From an uncultured Roseovarius sp. (GTDB lineage: Bacteria > Pseudomonadota > Alphaproteobacteria > Rhodobacterales > Rhodobacteraceae): DNA of 64,000 nucleotides. Positions within the stretch are counted from its first letter, which is position 1. Each line of letters opens with the position of its first letter. Under the pieces are notes generated by a model that saw only the letters and a program-made list of their open reading frames with translations, was not told the DNA's origin and did no database searches. The stretch covers positions 3,080,001-3,144,000 of the forward strand of contig OX638333.1 of assembly GCA_951812895.1 (NCBI GenBank). Direction: 5' to 3'. Both the position numbers and the translations under genes were made by a program. Shown in pieces: positions 46,180 to 55,252 of this stretch.

Positions 46180-48474
46180 ATGCCTGATCTTCTGATCGAG
46201 TTGTTTTCCGAAGAAATTCCGGCACGGATGCAGGTGCGTGCGGCGGAGGATCTGAAAAAGCGGATTACCGATGGTCTGGTCGAGGCCGGTTTGACCTATT
46301 CCGGGGCGGCGGGCTTTTCGACGCCGCGCAGGCTGGCTCTGACGGTACAAGGCCTGACCGCGGTATCGCCCACTTTGCGAGAGGAACGCAAAGGGCCACG
46401 TGTGGATGCACCCGACAAGGCGATCGACGGATTCCTGCGGGGTGCCGGCGTGGCGCGTGAAGATCTAGAGGTGCGCGATGAGAAAAAGGGCCAGGTCTAT
46501 TTTGCGGTCGTAACCAAGCCAGGCCGCAACGCAGATGAGATTGTGGCAGAGGTGTTGGAAGCGACAATACGTAACTTCCCCTGGCCCAAGTCGATGCGGT
46601 GGGGCAGCGGCAGCCTGAAATGGGTGCGCCCATTGCATTCGATCCTGTGCATTCTGACCGACGAAGCCGGAGAGGCGCGTGTTGTCGATCTGGATGTGGA
46701 TGGGATCACCGCCGGAAACACCACCGAAGGGCATCGGTTCATGGGCGATGGCCGGTTTGCTGTATCGTCTTTTGAGGATTATCAGGCACGGTTGAAACGC
46801 GCGTATGTGGTGCTGGATACTACAGAGCGGGCCGAAACGATTTGGCAGGATGCCACCAATGTAGCCTTTGCCAATGGGCTGGAGGTTGTCGAAGATCGCG
46901 GGCTATTGGCCGAAGTGGCCGGGCTGGTGGAGTGGCCGGTGGTACTGATGGGTGAGATTGGCGAGGATTTCCTCGGCCTGCCGCCCGAGGTGCTGCAAAC
47001 CTCGATGAAAGAACATCAAAAGTTTTTCTCGGTAAAGAACCCCAAAACCGGCCGGATTGAGCGATTTATCACTGTGGCCAATCGGGAGGCGGCAGATCAG
47101 GGCGCGACCATTCTGGCCGGCAACCAAAAGGTTCTGGCGGCACGGCTGGCGGATGCGAAATTCTTCTGGGAGAACGACATTCGCGTCGCCGAAACCGGGG
47201 GGCAGGCGTGGCTGGACAGCCTTGCCAATGTGACCTTCCACAACAAGCTGGGAACACAGGCCGAACGGATTGAGCGGATCGCTGCGCTGGCGCGTGAGAT
47301 TGCACCGGTCGTAGGTGCGGATGCCGACCTTGCGGAACAGGCAGCGCGTTGGGCCAAAGCGGATTTGTCGTCTGAAATGGTCAACGAGTTTCCGGAACTG
47401 CAAGGGCTGATGGGGCGGTATTATGCCGGTCCTGCTGGATATCCTGAAGAGGCGGCAAATGCTGCGCAAGAGCATTATTCGCCGCTGGGGCCATCAGATG
47501 ACATACCGACAGCACCGGTTTCGGTGGCTGTCGCGCTGGCAGATAAACTCGATACGCTGACAGGGTTTTGGGCGATTGATGAGAAACCCACCGGGTCGAA
47601 GGATCCGTTTGCCCTACGCCGGGCGGCATTGGGGATTATACGGTTGGTGTTGGAGAATGAGGTGTACATCTCGTTGATTAACACGCTGAAAACTTCATAT
47701 GTGGGAACAATCCACTCAATTGCTGAGAATTCAGCCGTTTTTATTAAGGCCCAAATTGGTGAGGGCGAAACAGGCTACAATCAATATAGCCTTGCTGGCT
47801 TAGGAGATGAATTTGACGATAGGCTGGTTACGGAAAGCTTGTTCACGGAATTCAAATCGAGAAACGAGCCAGACGGCCATCACGAAGGTTCATGGGTGGG
47901 AGAGGACGAAACGCTTCTCGTGTGCTTGGTAAGTCAAGTTGAATTAGGAGAACACCTCCTCTCCTTCTTCCACGACCGCCTCAAAGTCTACCTTCGCGAC
48001 CAAGGCATCCGCCATTATGTGATCGATGCCTGTATTGCGATGGAAGGCAATGATGATCTGGCGTTGCTTGTCAAACGCGCGACAGCCCTTAGCGATTTCC
48101 TCAAAACCGACGATGGCGAGAACCTGCTGCAAGGGTTCCGCCGTGCCAACAATATTCTGACCCAGGCCGAGGAAAAGGATGGGGTAGAGTATTCCTATGG
48201 CGCCGACCCCAAATTTGCGGAGACTGATGAGGAACGGGCGCTCTTTGCGGCGTTGGATACGGGCGAGCCGGCTATCACTGCCGCGCTGAAGGTCGAGGAT
48301 TTCGCCGCAGCCATGGCAGGTATGGCCGCCTTGCGGGCGCCGATTGATGGGTTTTTTGAGGCAGTGCAGGTGAATACCGATAATGACATCGTTCGCCGCA
48401 ATCGTCTGAACCTGCTCAGCCGGATCCGGCAGCTGTGCAGCGCAGTGGCTGATCTGACGCGGATCGAGGGATAG
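46180..48474 (+). CDS. glyS: Glycyl-tRNA synthetase beta subunit
   Basis: A 764-residue subunit. The N-terminal PDLLIELFSEEIPARMQ and the central TSMKEHQKFFSV, SSEMVNEFPELQGLMGRYYA and KDPFALRRAALGIIRLVLENE blocks are typical. Between that and HLLSFFHDRLKVYLRDQGIRHYVIDACIA, at about residues 492-588 (47650-47950), lies an extra segment of nearly 100 residues that the classical protein lacks. Its DNA is AT-richer. The start at 46180 fits the family N-terminus. Confidence 0.93.
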   Translation: MPDLLIELFSEEIPARMQVRAAEDLKKRITDGLVEAGLTYSGAAGFSTPRRLALTVQGLTAVSPTLREERKGPRVDAPDKAIDGFLRGAGVAREDLEVRDEKKGQVYFAVVTKPGRNADEIVAEVLEATIRNFPWPKSMRWGSGSLKWVRPLHSILCILTDEAGEARVVDLDVDGITAGNTTEGHRFMGDGRFAVSSFEDYQARLKRAYVVLDTTERAETIWQDATNVAFANGLEVVEDRGLLAEVAGLVEWPVVLMGEIGEDFLGLPPEVLQTSMKEHQKFFSVKNPKTGRIERFITVANREAADQGATILAGNQKVLAARLADAKFFWENDIRVAETGGQAWLDSLANVTFHNKLGTQAERIERIAALAREIAPVVGADADLAEQAARWAKADLSSEMVNEFPELQGLMGRYYAGPAGYPEEAANAAQEHYSPLGPSDDIPTAPVSVAVALADKLDTLTGFWAIDEKPTGSKDPFALRRAALGIIRLVLENEVYISLINTLKTSYVGTIHSIAENSAVFIKAQIGEGETGYNQYSLAGLGDEFDDRLVTESLFTEFKSRNEPDGHHEGSWVGEDETLLVCLVSQVELGEHLLSFFHDRLKVYLRDQGIRHYVIDACIAMEGNDDLALLVKRATALSDFLKTDDGENLLQGFRRANNILTQAEEKDGVEYSYGADPKFAETDEERALFAALDTGEPAITAALKVEDFAAAMAGMAALRAPIDGFFEAVQVNTDNDIVRRNRLNLLSRIRQLCSAVADLTRIEG

Positions 48475-48580
48475 TTCGCGCCTTTTGGCGTCACTGCTGC
48501 CGCTCTGAACAATTTGGGTATGCGGGCCTTGCCTTGTGGGCGCAGCGGCGTATGCTGCACCGACAGAGAGGAATGCCGCA

Positions 48581-51121
48581 GTGCAGAATAATGACCCGCA
48601 TATCACCCTGATCACGCCCGATGCACCCATGGCGGCGGAGACCCATGGCGGGCGTGCCAAATGTATTCAACGGCTTGTGCGGCTTGATCTGCCGGTACCG
48701 CAGACCATTGCGCTGTCCTTCAAAGCGGTACACGGGATCGCTGCAGGTGAAATGCCGGATGTCGAGGCCCTGATCGCGCCGTTCGACAAATCCGCGGTTC
48801 TGTGTGTGCGCCCGTCGTCTGAAGATCCCGATTGGGGCGGTCCGGGTGCTGTGCTGAACATCGGCATGAACGATGCGCGGTTTGTCGAATTATCAGACCG
48901 GATCGGGCGAGAGCCTGCGGCCTCTCTCTATCTTCGGTTTGTGCAGGCCTATGCCATTCACGTGGCGCGGCTGGATCCGGATATTTTTGACGACGTGTCG
49001 TCAGAACCGGTTGAAGGGTTGCGGCAGGCATTGCTGGCCTATGAAGATGAAACAGAGGAAACCTTTCCACAGAACCCTGCGACCCAATTGGCCGAGGTGC
49101 TGCGTTCGATGGCACGGGCATGGCAGGGAACTACGGCGCGGTTGCTCAGACAGGCAAAAGGTGCACCTGCTGATGCGGGCCTGGGCCTTGTGGTGCAGGA
49201 GATGGCTCTTGGATTGGGCGAGGGAGAATGCGGATCCGGTGTGATCCAGCTGGTCAACAGCGAAACGGGTGTGCGTCAGATCACTGGCCGTTACTTAAGT
49301 CAAAGCCAAGGACGCGAGGCGTTAAGCCAGGAAGCAGATTCATTGTTTTTAGAGAAAGATCCGCGCGGATCGTCTTTGGAAGAATTGGCACCCGAAGCGT
49401 TCGAAGCGCTCAAGGCGCACACCGCATTGATGCGGGTGAAGCTGCGCGAAGAAATGCAGGCCGAGTTCACCATCGAAAACGGCCGTGTGTTTCTGTTGGA
49501 CGGTGTCCGTGTTGCCCGCAATGCGCGGGCTGCGGTGGCGATTGCTGTGGCGCTGTCCGAGGATGGCATTATTCCGCAGCAAGAAGCGTTGATGCGGGTG
49601 GAGCCGCGGGCATTGAACGAACTTTTGCACCGGCAGATTGATCCCGATGCTCCGCGTGATTTTCTGGCGCGTGGCATTGCGGCAAGCCCCGGTGCTGCCA
49701 GTGGCCGCATCGTATTCAATGCGGCCGATGCCCAGGCGGCAGCGGCGCGGGACGAGCAGACGATCCTTGTGCGCCGGGAAACAAACCCCGAAGACATTCG
49801 CGGCATGCACGCTGCTGTGGGCGTTTTGACAGAGCGTGGCGGTATGACAAGCCATGCCGCAGTGATAGGGCGCGGTATTGGTCTACCTTGCGTTGTTGGA
49901 GCGTCAGACATTCGATTTCAGACCCGAAAAAAACAACTTAGCTTTACCGATGGACGTGTCATCAAAGAAGGCGAGATCATTACGATTGATGGCACTAATG
50001 GCGAAGTGTTGCTGGGTCGGGCTCCAATGGTGGAGGCCACACAGGATGATGCGCTACGAACACTGATGCAGTGGGCTGACGAAGCGCGGGATATTGCTGT
50101 GCGCGCCAATGCCGATACACCGGCAGATGCCAAGGTGGCGCGTAATTTCAAAGCCGAGGGGATCGGCTTGTGCCGGACGGAGCATATGTTCTTTGAAGCT
50201 GATCGCCTGACAGTCATGCGAGAAATGATTTTTGCGGATACTAGTGAAGATCGTGCCGCCGCTCTTGAACTGTTGTTACCGATGCAGCGGGCTGACTTTA
50301 TCGACCTGTTTCGGATCATGAATGGCAAGCCGGTCTGCATCCGCCTGTTTGATCCGCCGCTACACGAATTTCTGCCCTCGGACCGGTCCGGGCATCGCGA
50401 ATTGGCTGAGGCATTGGATTTGCCACTGTCGGATGTGACACGGCGTGTCGAGGCATTGGGTGAATACAACCCGATGCTTGGAATGCGTGGCGTGCGGCTT
50501 GGGATAACTGTGCCTGAAATCTATGAAATGCAGGCCCGCGCTATATTCGAGGCCACCATAGCCGCCAGTGAAGGCGATGATCGGGTCGTTCCGGAAATTA
50601 TGATCCCCCTGGTCAGCGCCAAACGCGAGGTCGAGCTGGTTAAAACCCGGGTCGATGCGGTGGCCGCTGCCGTGCGCACAGAATCCGGTGAAGATTTTAC
50701 CTACCGATTGGGGGTCATGGTTGAAACGCCACGTGCGGCATTGCGAGCGGACGAGATCGCGCCACATGTCTCATTCCTGAGCTTTGGAACAAATGACCTG
50801 ACCCAAATGACCTATGGGCTGTCGCGGGACGATGCGGGGCGGTTTATGTCGGCCTATGTCCAGCAGGGCGTCTACCCGGAAGATCCGTTTCATACCTTGG
50901 ATGTAGATGGAGTGGGTGAGCTGTTGCGGATCGGGGCCGAGCGGGGCCGTGCGGCAAAAGATGATTTGTTCCTGTCTATTTGCGGTGAACACGGTGGCAA
51001 TCCCGAATCAATTGCATTCTGCCGAGAGGCTGGATTCGACTATGTTTCCTGTTCTCCGTTCCGTGTTCCGGTGGCGCGACTAGCTGCCGCACAACTGGCT
51101 GTGAGTGACAAGATAGGGTAG
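48581..51121 (+). CDS. PPDK-like phosphoenolpyruvate-utilising enzyme
   Basis: An 846-residue protein with the phosphohistidine domain (His425 in GGMTSHAAVIGRG) and the PEP/pyruvate TIM barrel (C801 in CGEHGGNPES, SFGTNDLTQM), as in pyruvate phosphate dikinase. The N-terminal ATP-grasp part is divergent: it lacks a clear GGKGANLAEM block and has HGGRAKCIQRL. So ATP use is uncertain. The GTG at 48581 with AGAGGA at eight bases is chosen. A true PPDK may exist elsewhere. Confidence 0.8.
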   Translation: MQNNDPHITLITPDAPMAAETHGGRAKCIQRLVRLDLPVPQTIALSFKAVHGIAAGEMPDVEALIAPFDKSAVLCVRPSSEDPDWGGPGAVLNIGMNDARFVELSDRIGREPAASLYLRFVQAYAIHVARLDPDIFDDVSSEPVEGLRQALLAYEDETEETFPQNPATQLAEVLRSMARAWQGTTARLLRQAKGAPADAGLGLVVQEMALGLGEGECGSGVIQLVNSETGVRQITGRYLSQSQGREALSQEADSLFLEKDPRGSSLEELAPEAFEALKAHTALMRVKLREEMQAEFTIENGRVFLLDGVRVARNARAAVAIAVALSEDGIIPQQEALMRVEPRALNELLHRQIDPDAPRDFLARGIAASPGAASGRIVFNAADAQAAAARDEQTILVRRETNPEDIRGMHAAVGVLTERGGMTSHAAVIGRGIGLPCVVGASDIRFQTRKKQLSFTDGRVIKEGEIITIDGTNGEVLLGRAPMVEATQDDALRTLMQWADEARDIAVRANADTPADAKVARNFKAEGIGLCRTEHMFFEADRLTVMREMIFADTSEDRAAALELLLPMQRADFIDLFRIMNGKPVCIRLFDPPLHEFLPSDRSGHRELAEALDLPLSDVTRRVEALGEYNPMLGMRGVRLGITVPEIYEMQARAIFEATIAASEGDDRVVPEIMIPLVSAKREVELVKTRVDAVAAAVRTESGEDFTYRLGVMVETPRAALRADEIAPHVSFLSFGTNDLTQMTYGLSRDDAGRFMSAYVQQGVYPEDPFHTLDVDGVGELLRIGAERGRAAKDDLFLSICGEHGGNPESIAFCREAGFDYVSCSPFRVPVARLAAAQLAVSDKIG

Positions 51122-51256
51122 GTCATTACTGGCGTTCCCGCTAAATCGGCTAATGCAAACAATGAAGTTTTAGGCGTAAATACCCCTAAAACCTACCTAA
51201 AATTTCACACGGCTAGACGTAGCGCACTTATTTTTGTAAGCACCCCTGATATTTCG

Positions 51257-51276
51257 GGCCCTGAACGGGCCTTTTT
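51257..51276 (+). terminator. Intrinsic terminator upstream of the SleB-type gene
   Basis: GGCCC-TGAAC-GGGCC at 51257-51271 followed by TTTTT at 51272-51276. It ends 17 bases before the cell-wall hydrolase start, so it may terminate the PPDK transcript or attenuate the hydrolase transcript. Confidence 0.6.
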
Positions 51277-51292
51277 GCCTGGGGAAGAGACG

Positions 51293-51904
51293 ATGTTTCG
51301 ACTTGTGGTGTTGGGCCTGACGCTCGCGCTTGGCAGCGCGGCGATGGCTGAAACGGCGGTAAGCCGGTTGTTCGAACAAGAGCGCAAAGTACTTAGCGCT
51401 ATACCGGAAGAGCGTTTGGCAAGCTATCTTAGCCGTCCTGGTGTTGAGGTAGAGTATTCGCGTGATTGGCTGTCAGCGCAACCAGTTGGTACGGGCGGTG
51501 CGGAATGGCGGTGTCTCGCAGAAGCGCTGTATTTCGAAGCACGCGGTGAGAGCGTCAAAGGCCAGTTTGCAGTGGCAGAGGTGATCCTCAACCGCGTGGA
51601 CAGCACCAGCTTTCCTGACAGCGTATGCGGTGTGATTCATCAGGGAACCGGGCGCAAGTATCAGTGCCAGTTCACCTACACCTGCGACGGGCACAAGGAA
51701 GTGATTTCAGAGCCTCGCGCCTTCGAACAGGTAAGCAAGGTGGCGCATTTCATGATCAGCGGGGCGCCACGCCCGTTGACCAAGGGTGGTACCCATTATC
51801 ATACGCGCGCGGTTAGTCCGCGCTGGTCACGCACATTCGCACGCACCGCGACGATCGGCGTTCACCACTTTTACCGGATGCCCACACGTCTTAGTCAGAA
51901 CTAA
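51293..51904 (+). CDS. Cell wall hydrolase (SleB/CwlJ type)
   Basis: A 203-residue exported protein with a signal peptide (residues 1-19). The Hydrolase_2 (SleB) domain is seen from EWRCLAEALYFEARGES through AEVILNRVDSTSFPDSVCGVIHQG to YHTRAVSPRWSRTFARTATIGVHHFYR. The catalytic Glu is in YFEARGE. Used in spore-forming relatives for cortex lysis; in Rhodobacteraceae the substrate is ordinary peptidoglycan. Confidence 0.85.
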   Translation: MFRLVVLGLTLALGSAAMAETAVSRLFEQERKVLSAIPEERLASYLSRPGVEVEYSRDWLSAQPVGTGGAEWRCLAEALYFEARGESVKGQFAVAEVILNRVDSTSFPDSVCGVIHQGTGRKYQCQFTYTCDGHKEVISEPRAFEQVSKVAHFMISGAPRPLTKGGTHYHTRAVSPRWSRTFARTATIGVHHFYRMPTRLSQN

Positions 51905-51977
51905 GTCGCCGCGGTTCACAAAAACCGGTTGACTCGGCCCTCAACCGCTATAAAAGGCGGGCTTCACACAGGATTTC

Positions 51978-51998
51978 ACAGATGGCTGTGCCATCTGT
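51978..51998 (+). promoter_or_regulatory. Leader hairpin directly before rpmG
   Basis: ACAGATGGC pairs perfectly with GCCATCTGT around a TGT loop. It ends four bases before the AGGAG Shine-Dalgarno of rpmG. A TTGACT (51929-51934) and TATAAA (51949-51954) lie upstream, spaced 14 apart, which is short for a promoter. The hairpin is a candidate translational control element. Confidence 0.5.
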
Positions 51999-52013
51999 AT
52001 CAGGAGACATAAA

Positions 52014-52181
52014 ATGGCGAAGCCGACGACTATCAAGATCCGTCTGAACTCGACAGCTGGCACGGGCCATTTCTACGTGACCAAGAAAAATGCGCGTACC
52101 ATGACCGAAAAAATGGTTGTGCGGAAATATGACCCGGTTGTGCGCAAGCACGTTGAATACAAAGAAGGTAAGATCAAGTAA
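52014..52181 (+). CDS. rpmG: 50S ribosomal protein L33
   Basis: A 55-residue ribosomal protein, of the usual family length. The sequence opens [20 protein letters not shown] and continues [10 protein letters not shown] and [18 protein letters not shown], typical of alphaproteobacterial L33. It lacks the paired Cys motifs of zinc-binding L33. AGGAG is eight bases upstream. A terminator follows. Confidence 0.95.
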   Translation: MAKPTTIKIRLNSTAGTGHFYVTKKNARTMTEKMVVRKYDPVVRKHVEYKEGKIK

Positions 52182-52203
52182 GATCGACCTGTATTAGACT
52201 TTG

Positions 52204-52231
52204 AAAGCCGCGCTGTTGAGTGCGGCTTTTT
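52204..52231 (+). terminator. Terminator of rpmG
   Basis: AAAGCCGC at 52204-52211 pairs with GCGGCTTT at 52222-52229, followed by a T-tract. Confidence 0.8.
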
Positions 52232-52261
52232 TGTTTGATGGGTATCGATGGGGCGGTATTT

Positions 52262-53089
52262 TTAAAAATCCCGCCGCTGTTTCGCACCGTCATACAGGAT
52301 ATCCGACCAGACCTGATTGACTTGATCTCTCATCGCCATATCCGATGGTTCCATATCTTTCTTGGGGCGTCCGATCAGATCAAAATTGCCAAACGGATCT
52401 TTTCCCCGTATCAACTGCGCCGGTGCGCGTTTGATAACTTGTTCGACATGCGGGGGCATATAGGGCTGAATGACAAACCCAATACGGCGGTCATCGCTGC
52501 GGTTCGGAAGCGAACTGTGAATTACCCGGGCGCTGTGAAACGAGGCCTGTCCCGGACGCAAATCGAGGGTGATTGCTTTGGATTCGTCAACATCCTCTAC
52601 CTCTTGACCGCGGGTCAGAATGTTTTCTTCTCCGAAAGTGTCGTTGTGCGCTTTGATTTCGCCGTGGCTGCCGGGGATCATCCGCATGCTGCCGCTGACT
52701 TCGTTCGCATGTGACAGTGCGATCCAGGCGGTGATGCCGACATGCGGTTCAAGTCCCATGTAACGGGCATCCTGATGCCAACTGACAAATCCCGGGTCAT
52801 GCGGTTCTTTGATAAACAGAACTGTACCATAGTTCAGTATATCGGGCCCTATGATATCTTCGATTGCGTCCACCAGTTTTGTGTTGTGGACAATTGAATC
52901 GAGGCACATCACGTTCAGATGGGCATTGTTGCGGGCGGCGCCCTGAAATGCTTCGGGCCATTTCTGTTCGGCCGCTTCTAATTCTGTGCGTAGCTGAAGC
53001 GCTTCTTCTTCGGTAAAAATATCGATTGGGCACAAAAACCCATCGCGGTGGTAGGCTTCAATTTGTTGGTCTGTCAGTACTTTGCCCAT
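52262..53089 (-). CDS. Phytanoyl-CoA dioxygenase (PhyH) family protein
   Basis: A 275-residue Fe(II)/2-oxoglutarate-dependent oxygenase. The iron ligands are the HxD pair in FVSWHQDARYM and the distal His in ARVIHSSLPNRSDDRRIG, where the Arg binds 2-oxoglutarate. It resembles PhyH proteins acting on small molecules rather than ectoine hydroxylase. The start at 53089 follows a strong AGGAGG. Upstream in the same operon is an M24 enzyme, the second such pairing in the window. Confidence 0.85.
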   Translation of the reverse strand: MGKVLTDQQIEAYHRDGFLCPIDIFTEEEALQLRTELEAAEQKWPEAFQGAARNNAHLNVMCLDSIVHNTKLVDAIEDIIGPDILNYGTVLFIKEPHDPGFVSWHQDARYMGLEPHVGITAWIALSHANEVSGSMRMIPGSHGEIKAHNDTFGEENILTRGQEVEDVDESKAITLDLRPGQASFHSARVIHSSLPNRSDDRRIGFVIQPYMPPHVEQVIKRAPAQLIRGKDPFGNFDLIGRPKKDMEPSDMAMRDQVNQVWSDILYDGAKQRRDF

Positions 53090-53118
53090 TGGTAAACCCT
53101 CCTGTTTGGACAAGTAGT

Positions 53119-54294
53119 TCACACGTCAATAACGTGCACCTCGCGGGGGAATTGCGTCAGACATACCGCGTCATTGGCGCGGACGTGGATGGTCTCACTT
53201 AGCTCCATCCCCCAACCATCCATCCACATACCCAGGATGATATGCACCACTGCATTTTCGGGTAGTGCGGTGCGGTCATCGGGGCGGAAACTGATCGTGT
53301 GCTCGCCCCAATCAGGAGAGTAGCCGACACCGATGGAATATCCGATGCGGCTTTTCTTTTCTAACCCATACTGGTCCAGAACGGCCTGCCAGGCCGCGTG
53401 GACGTCACAGCAAAGTGCGCCGGACTTCATTGCGCCCAGAACTTCTTCCATGCCTTCACCAACGGCCTTGGCCGTGGTGATCAGGGTCTGCGGAGGTGTA
53501 CCAAGGTGAACAGTCCGCGCCAGACCGGCATTATACCGTTTGCGGCAGCCGCCCAGTTCGAATGCGATTGTCTGATCTTTCTCGAACGGTGCGTCGGTCC
53601 ACATCGGGTGAGCGGTCGAAGCGGCCTCACCTGCCAGTACCAGCGGATAGAGAGCAGTCATGTCCCCGCCAAAATCGGGCGTTCCCCGGATTTGAGCAGC
53701 AACGATATCTGCCATCAAATCGCATTGCCGAACGCCGGGCCGCACACCGTCATAAGCCGTCTGCATTGTGATACCGGCAATAACAGCGGCCTGCTGCAAC
53801 ATTGCAATTTCTGCCGGGCTCTTGGTCAGTCTTTGCCAGTTCACCAGCAATCTGCAATCCGTCCAGGTGCTGTCTGGCAGTTTTGATTTCAGATGGGCAG
53901 TGGCGGCGGGAGAGAGAAAGTAGACATCGCTCTCATACCCCACACGCTTACCATTCAACCCTTTTGACGCCATCCAGTCGCCCATGAATTCAGCCGGATG
54001 CACATGCGTTTGCTGCACCAGATTTTCGTCGAACGGTATGACCTGATCTGGGGGCAAGTAGGTTGTGAATGAGGCGGCACCTGCATCCATTTCGCGGCCA
54101 ATCCACGTGGGCTCTAGTTCAAGCCCCACGACCATGATCTGGGGCGTGTAAAATGACCAGGCATCATATCCTGTTAACCAGTTAACGTTGTTGGGGTCCC
54201 CGATTACCAGAGCATCAAAACCGCGTTCGGTCATTGCTGTTCGGACCCGGGTTAGCCGGTCAGCATATTCGTCACGAGAGAAGGGTGGGGGCAT
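53119..54294 (-). CDS. doeA: M24-family hydrolase, ectoine hydrolase/creatinase-like
   Basis: A 391-residue pita-bread protein. The N-terminal block includes DPNNVNWLTGYDAWSFYTPQ, which resembles ectoine hydrolase (DoeA). In the catalytic core the canonical metal-binding Asp positions read FELGGCRKRYNAGLARTV, where Asp residues are replaced by Glu and Ala/Gly, as in metal-free creatinase-like enzymes. His and Glu are present later in HTISFRPD and ELSETIHV. So it may be a creatinase-type amidohydrolase. The product goes to PhyH downstream. The doeA symbol is tentative. Confidence 0.65.
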   Translation of the reverse strand: MPPPFSRDEYADRLTRVRTAMTERGFDALVIGDPNNVNWLTGYDAWSFYTPQIMVVGLELEPTWIGREMDAGAASFTTYLPPDQVIPFDENLVQQTHVHPAEFMGDWMASKGLNGKRVGYESDVYFLSPAATAHLKSKLPDSTWTDCRLLVNWQRLTKSPAEIAMLQQAAVIAGITMQTAYDGVRPGVRQCDLMADIVAAQIRGTPDFGGDMTALYPLVLAGEAASTAHPMWTDAPFEKDQTIAFELGGCRKRYNAGLARTVHLGTPPQTLITTAKAVGEGMEEVLGAMKSGALCCDVHAAWQAVLDQYGLEKKSRIGYSIGVGYSPDWGEHTISFRPDDRTALPENAVVHIILGMWMDGWGMELSETIHVRANDAVCLTQFPREVHVIDV

Positions 54295-54360
54295 TGTGAT
54301 TCTCCATAACGATATGTGTTTTCCAAACGCGATTATTCGGAAAACTTTTTGTATAGCAAC

Positions 54361-54389
54361 AAAAAAGGGCCAGCTGCTTAGGCTGGCCC
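54361..54389 (-). terminator. Terminator of the BI-1 gene
   Basis: Leftward, GGGCCAGC (54389-54382) pairs with GCTGGCCC (54374-54367), followed by six Ts (plus A-run at 54361-54366). It lies 26 bases past the stop of the BI-1 gene. Confidence 0.85.
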
Positions 54390-54414
54390 TTTGGGGTTGA
54401 TCTGTAACGATCGG

Positions 54415-55134
54415 TTATTCGCGATTGCCAAACAGGTGCAGCAACATCATGAACATGTTGATAAAGTCCAGATAGAGCCGCAGCGCGCCCATGATCGCAG
54501 ATTTTCCAAGCCACTCGCTGTCCGCCTGATGGGCGTGTGCAAGGTACTCATTCTTGATGTCCTGTGTGTCATAGGCGGTAAGTCCTGCAAAAATCAGTAC
54601 GCCCAGGATCGAAATCGCGAACATGATTGCGGGCGATCCGAGGAAGATGTTCACAATTGATGCCACGATGAGGCCAATCAGACCCATGATCAGGAAGCTG
54701 CCCCAACCGGAGATGTCTTTCTTGGTGGTGTATCCCCATAGCGACAGTCCAGCAAAGGCGATCGAGGTGATCAGGAAGACCTGAGCAATCGACATCGAGG
54801 TGTAGACCACGAATATGTATGAGATTGAGACACCCATCACGGCCGCGAAGACGTAAAAGAACAGCTGTGCTGCCGCGGCGGACAATTTGTTAATGACTGC
54901 GCCGAAGGCAAATACCATCAACAGAGGGGCAAACATCACGATGTAGCGTGTGAACCCAGTGAACAGGGTATTCATCATCGCGGCGTTATTGCCCACGGCC
55001 CAGGCCGTAAGGAAGGTGAGAAGCATGCCTACGGACATCGTGCCGTAGACTTTGTTCATGTGGGTGCGTAGCCCCTCGTCAATCGCAGCGGCGCGCGTTC
55101 CTGTTGCCGTCCGGATCGTGTCGAATTCAGCCAT
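54415..55134 (-). CDS. Bax inhibitor-1/YccA-family membrane protein
   Basis: A 239-residue protein with seven hydrophobic helices. The sequence around helix 2 (VGMLLTFLTAWAVG), GVSISYIFVVYTSMSIAQVF, and the C-terminal AYDTQDIKNEY-LYLDFINMFMMLL end is typical. Family members bind to FtsH and modulate its proteolysis, or form calcium leak channels. SD GGAGG precedes the start. Ends in a strong terminator. Confidence 0.88.
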   Translation of the reverse strand: MAEFDTIRTATGTRAAAIDEGLRTHMNKVYGTMSVGMLLTFLTAWAVGNNAAMMNTLFTGFTRYIVMFAPLLMVFAFGAVINKLSAAAAQLFFYVFAAVMGVSISYIFVVYTSMSIAQVFLITSIAFAGLSLWGYTTKKDISGWGSFLIMGLIGLIVASIVNIFLGSPAIMFAISILGVLIFAGLTAYDTQDIKNEYLAHAHQADSEWLGKSAIMGALRLYLDFINMFMMLLHLFGNRE

Positions 55135-55252
55135 TAAAGCCTCCGATAAGTTAAAAGACGAAGCCCATAGATCCGGGCTTTGCCTGTAATATCGGGTACG
55201 CGGGCGGGTAATTCAAGAATTTCCGGGCCTGCGAGGCCCGGAAATATGCGTA

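Noticed and set aside
51167-51192. GTTTTAGG...CCTAAAAC inverted repeat after the PPDK-like gene
   Set aside because: The eight-base AT-rich stem has no T-tract and nothing to support a function; the clearer terminator lies at 51257.
52262-53089. Ectoine hydroxylase (EctD) for the PhyH-type gene
   Set aside because: The EctD signature around its HxD motif is not present; no ectABC genes lie nearby.
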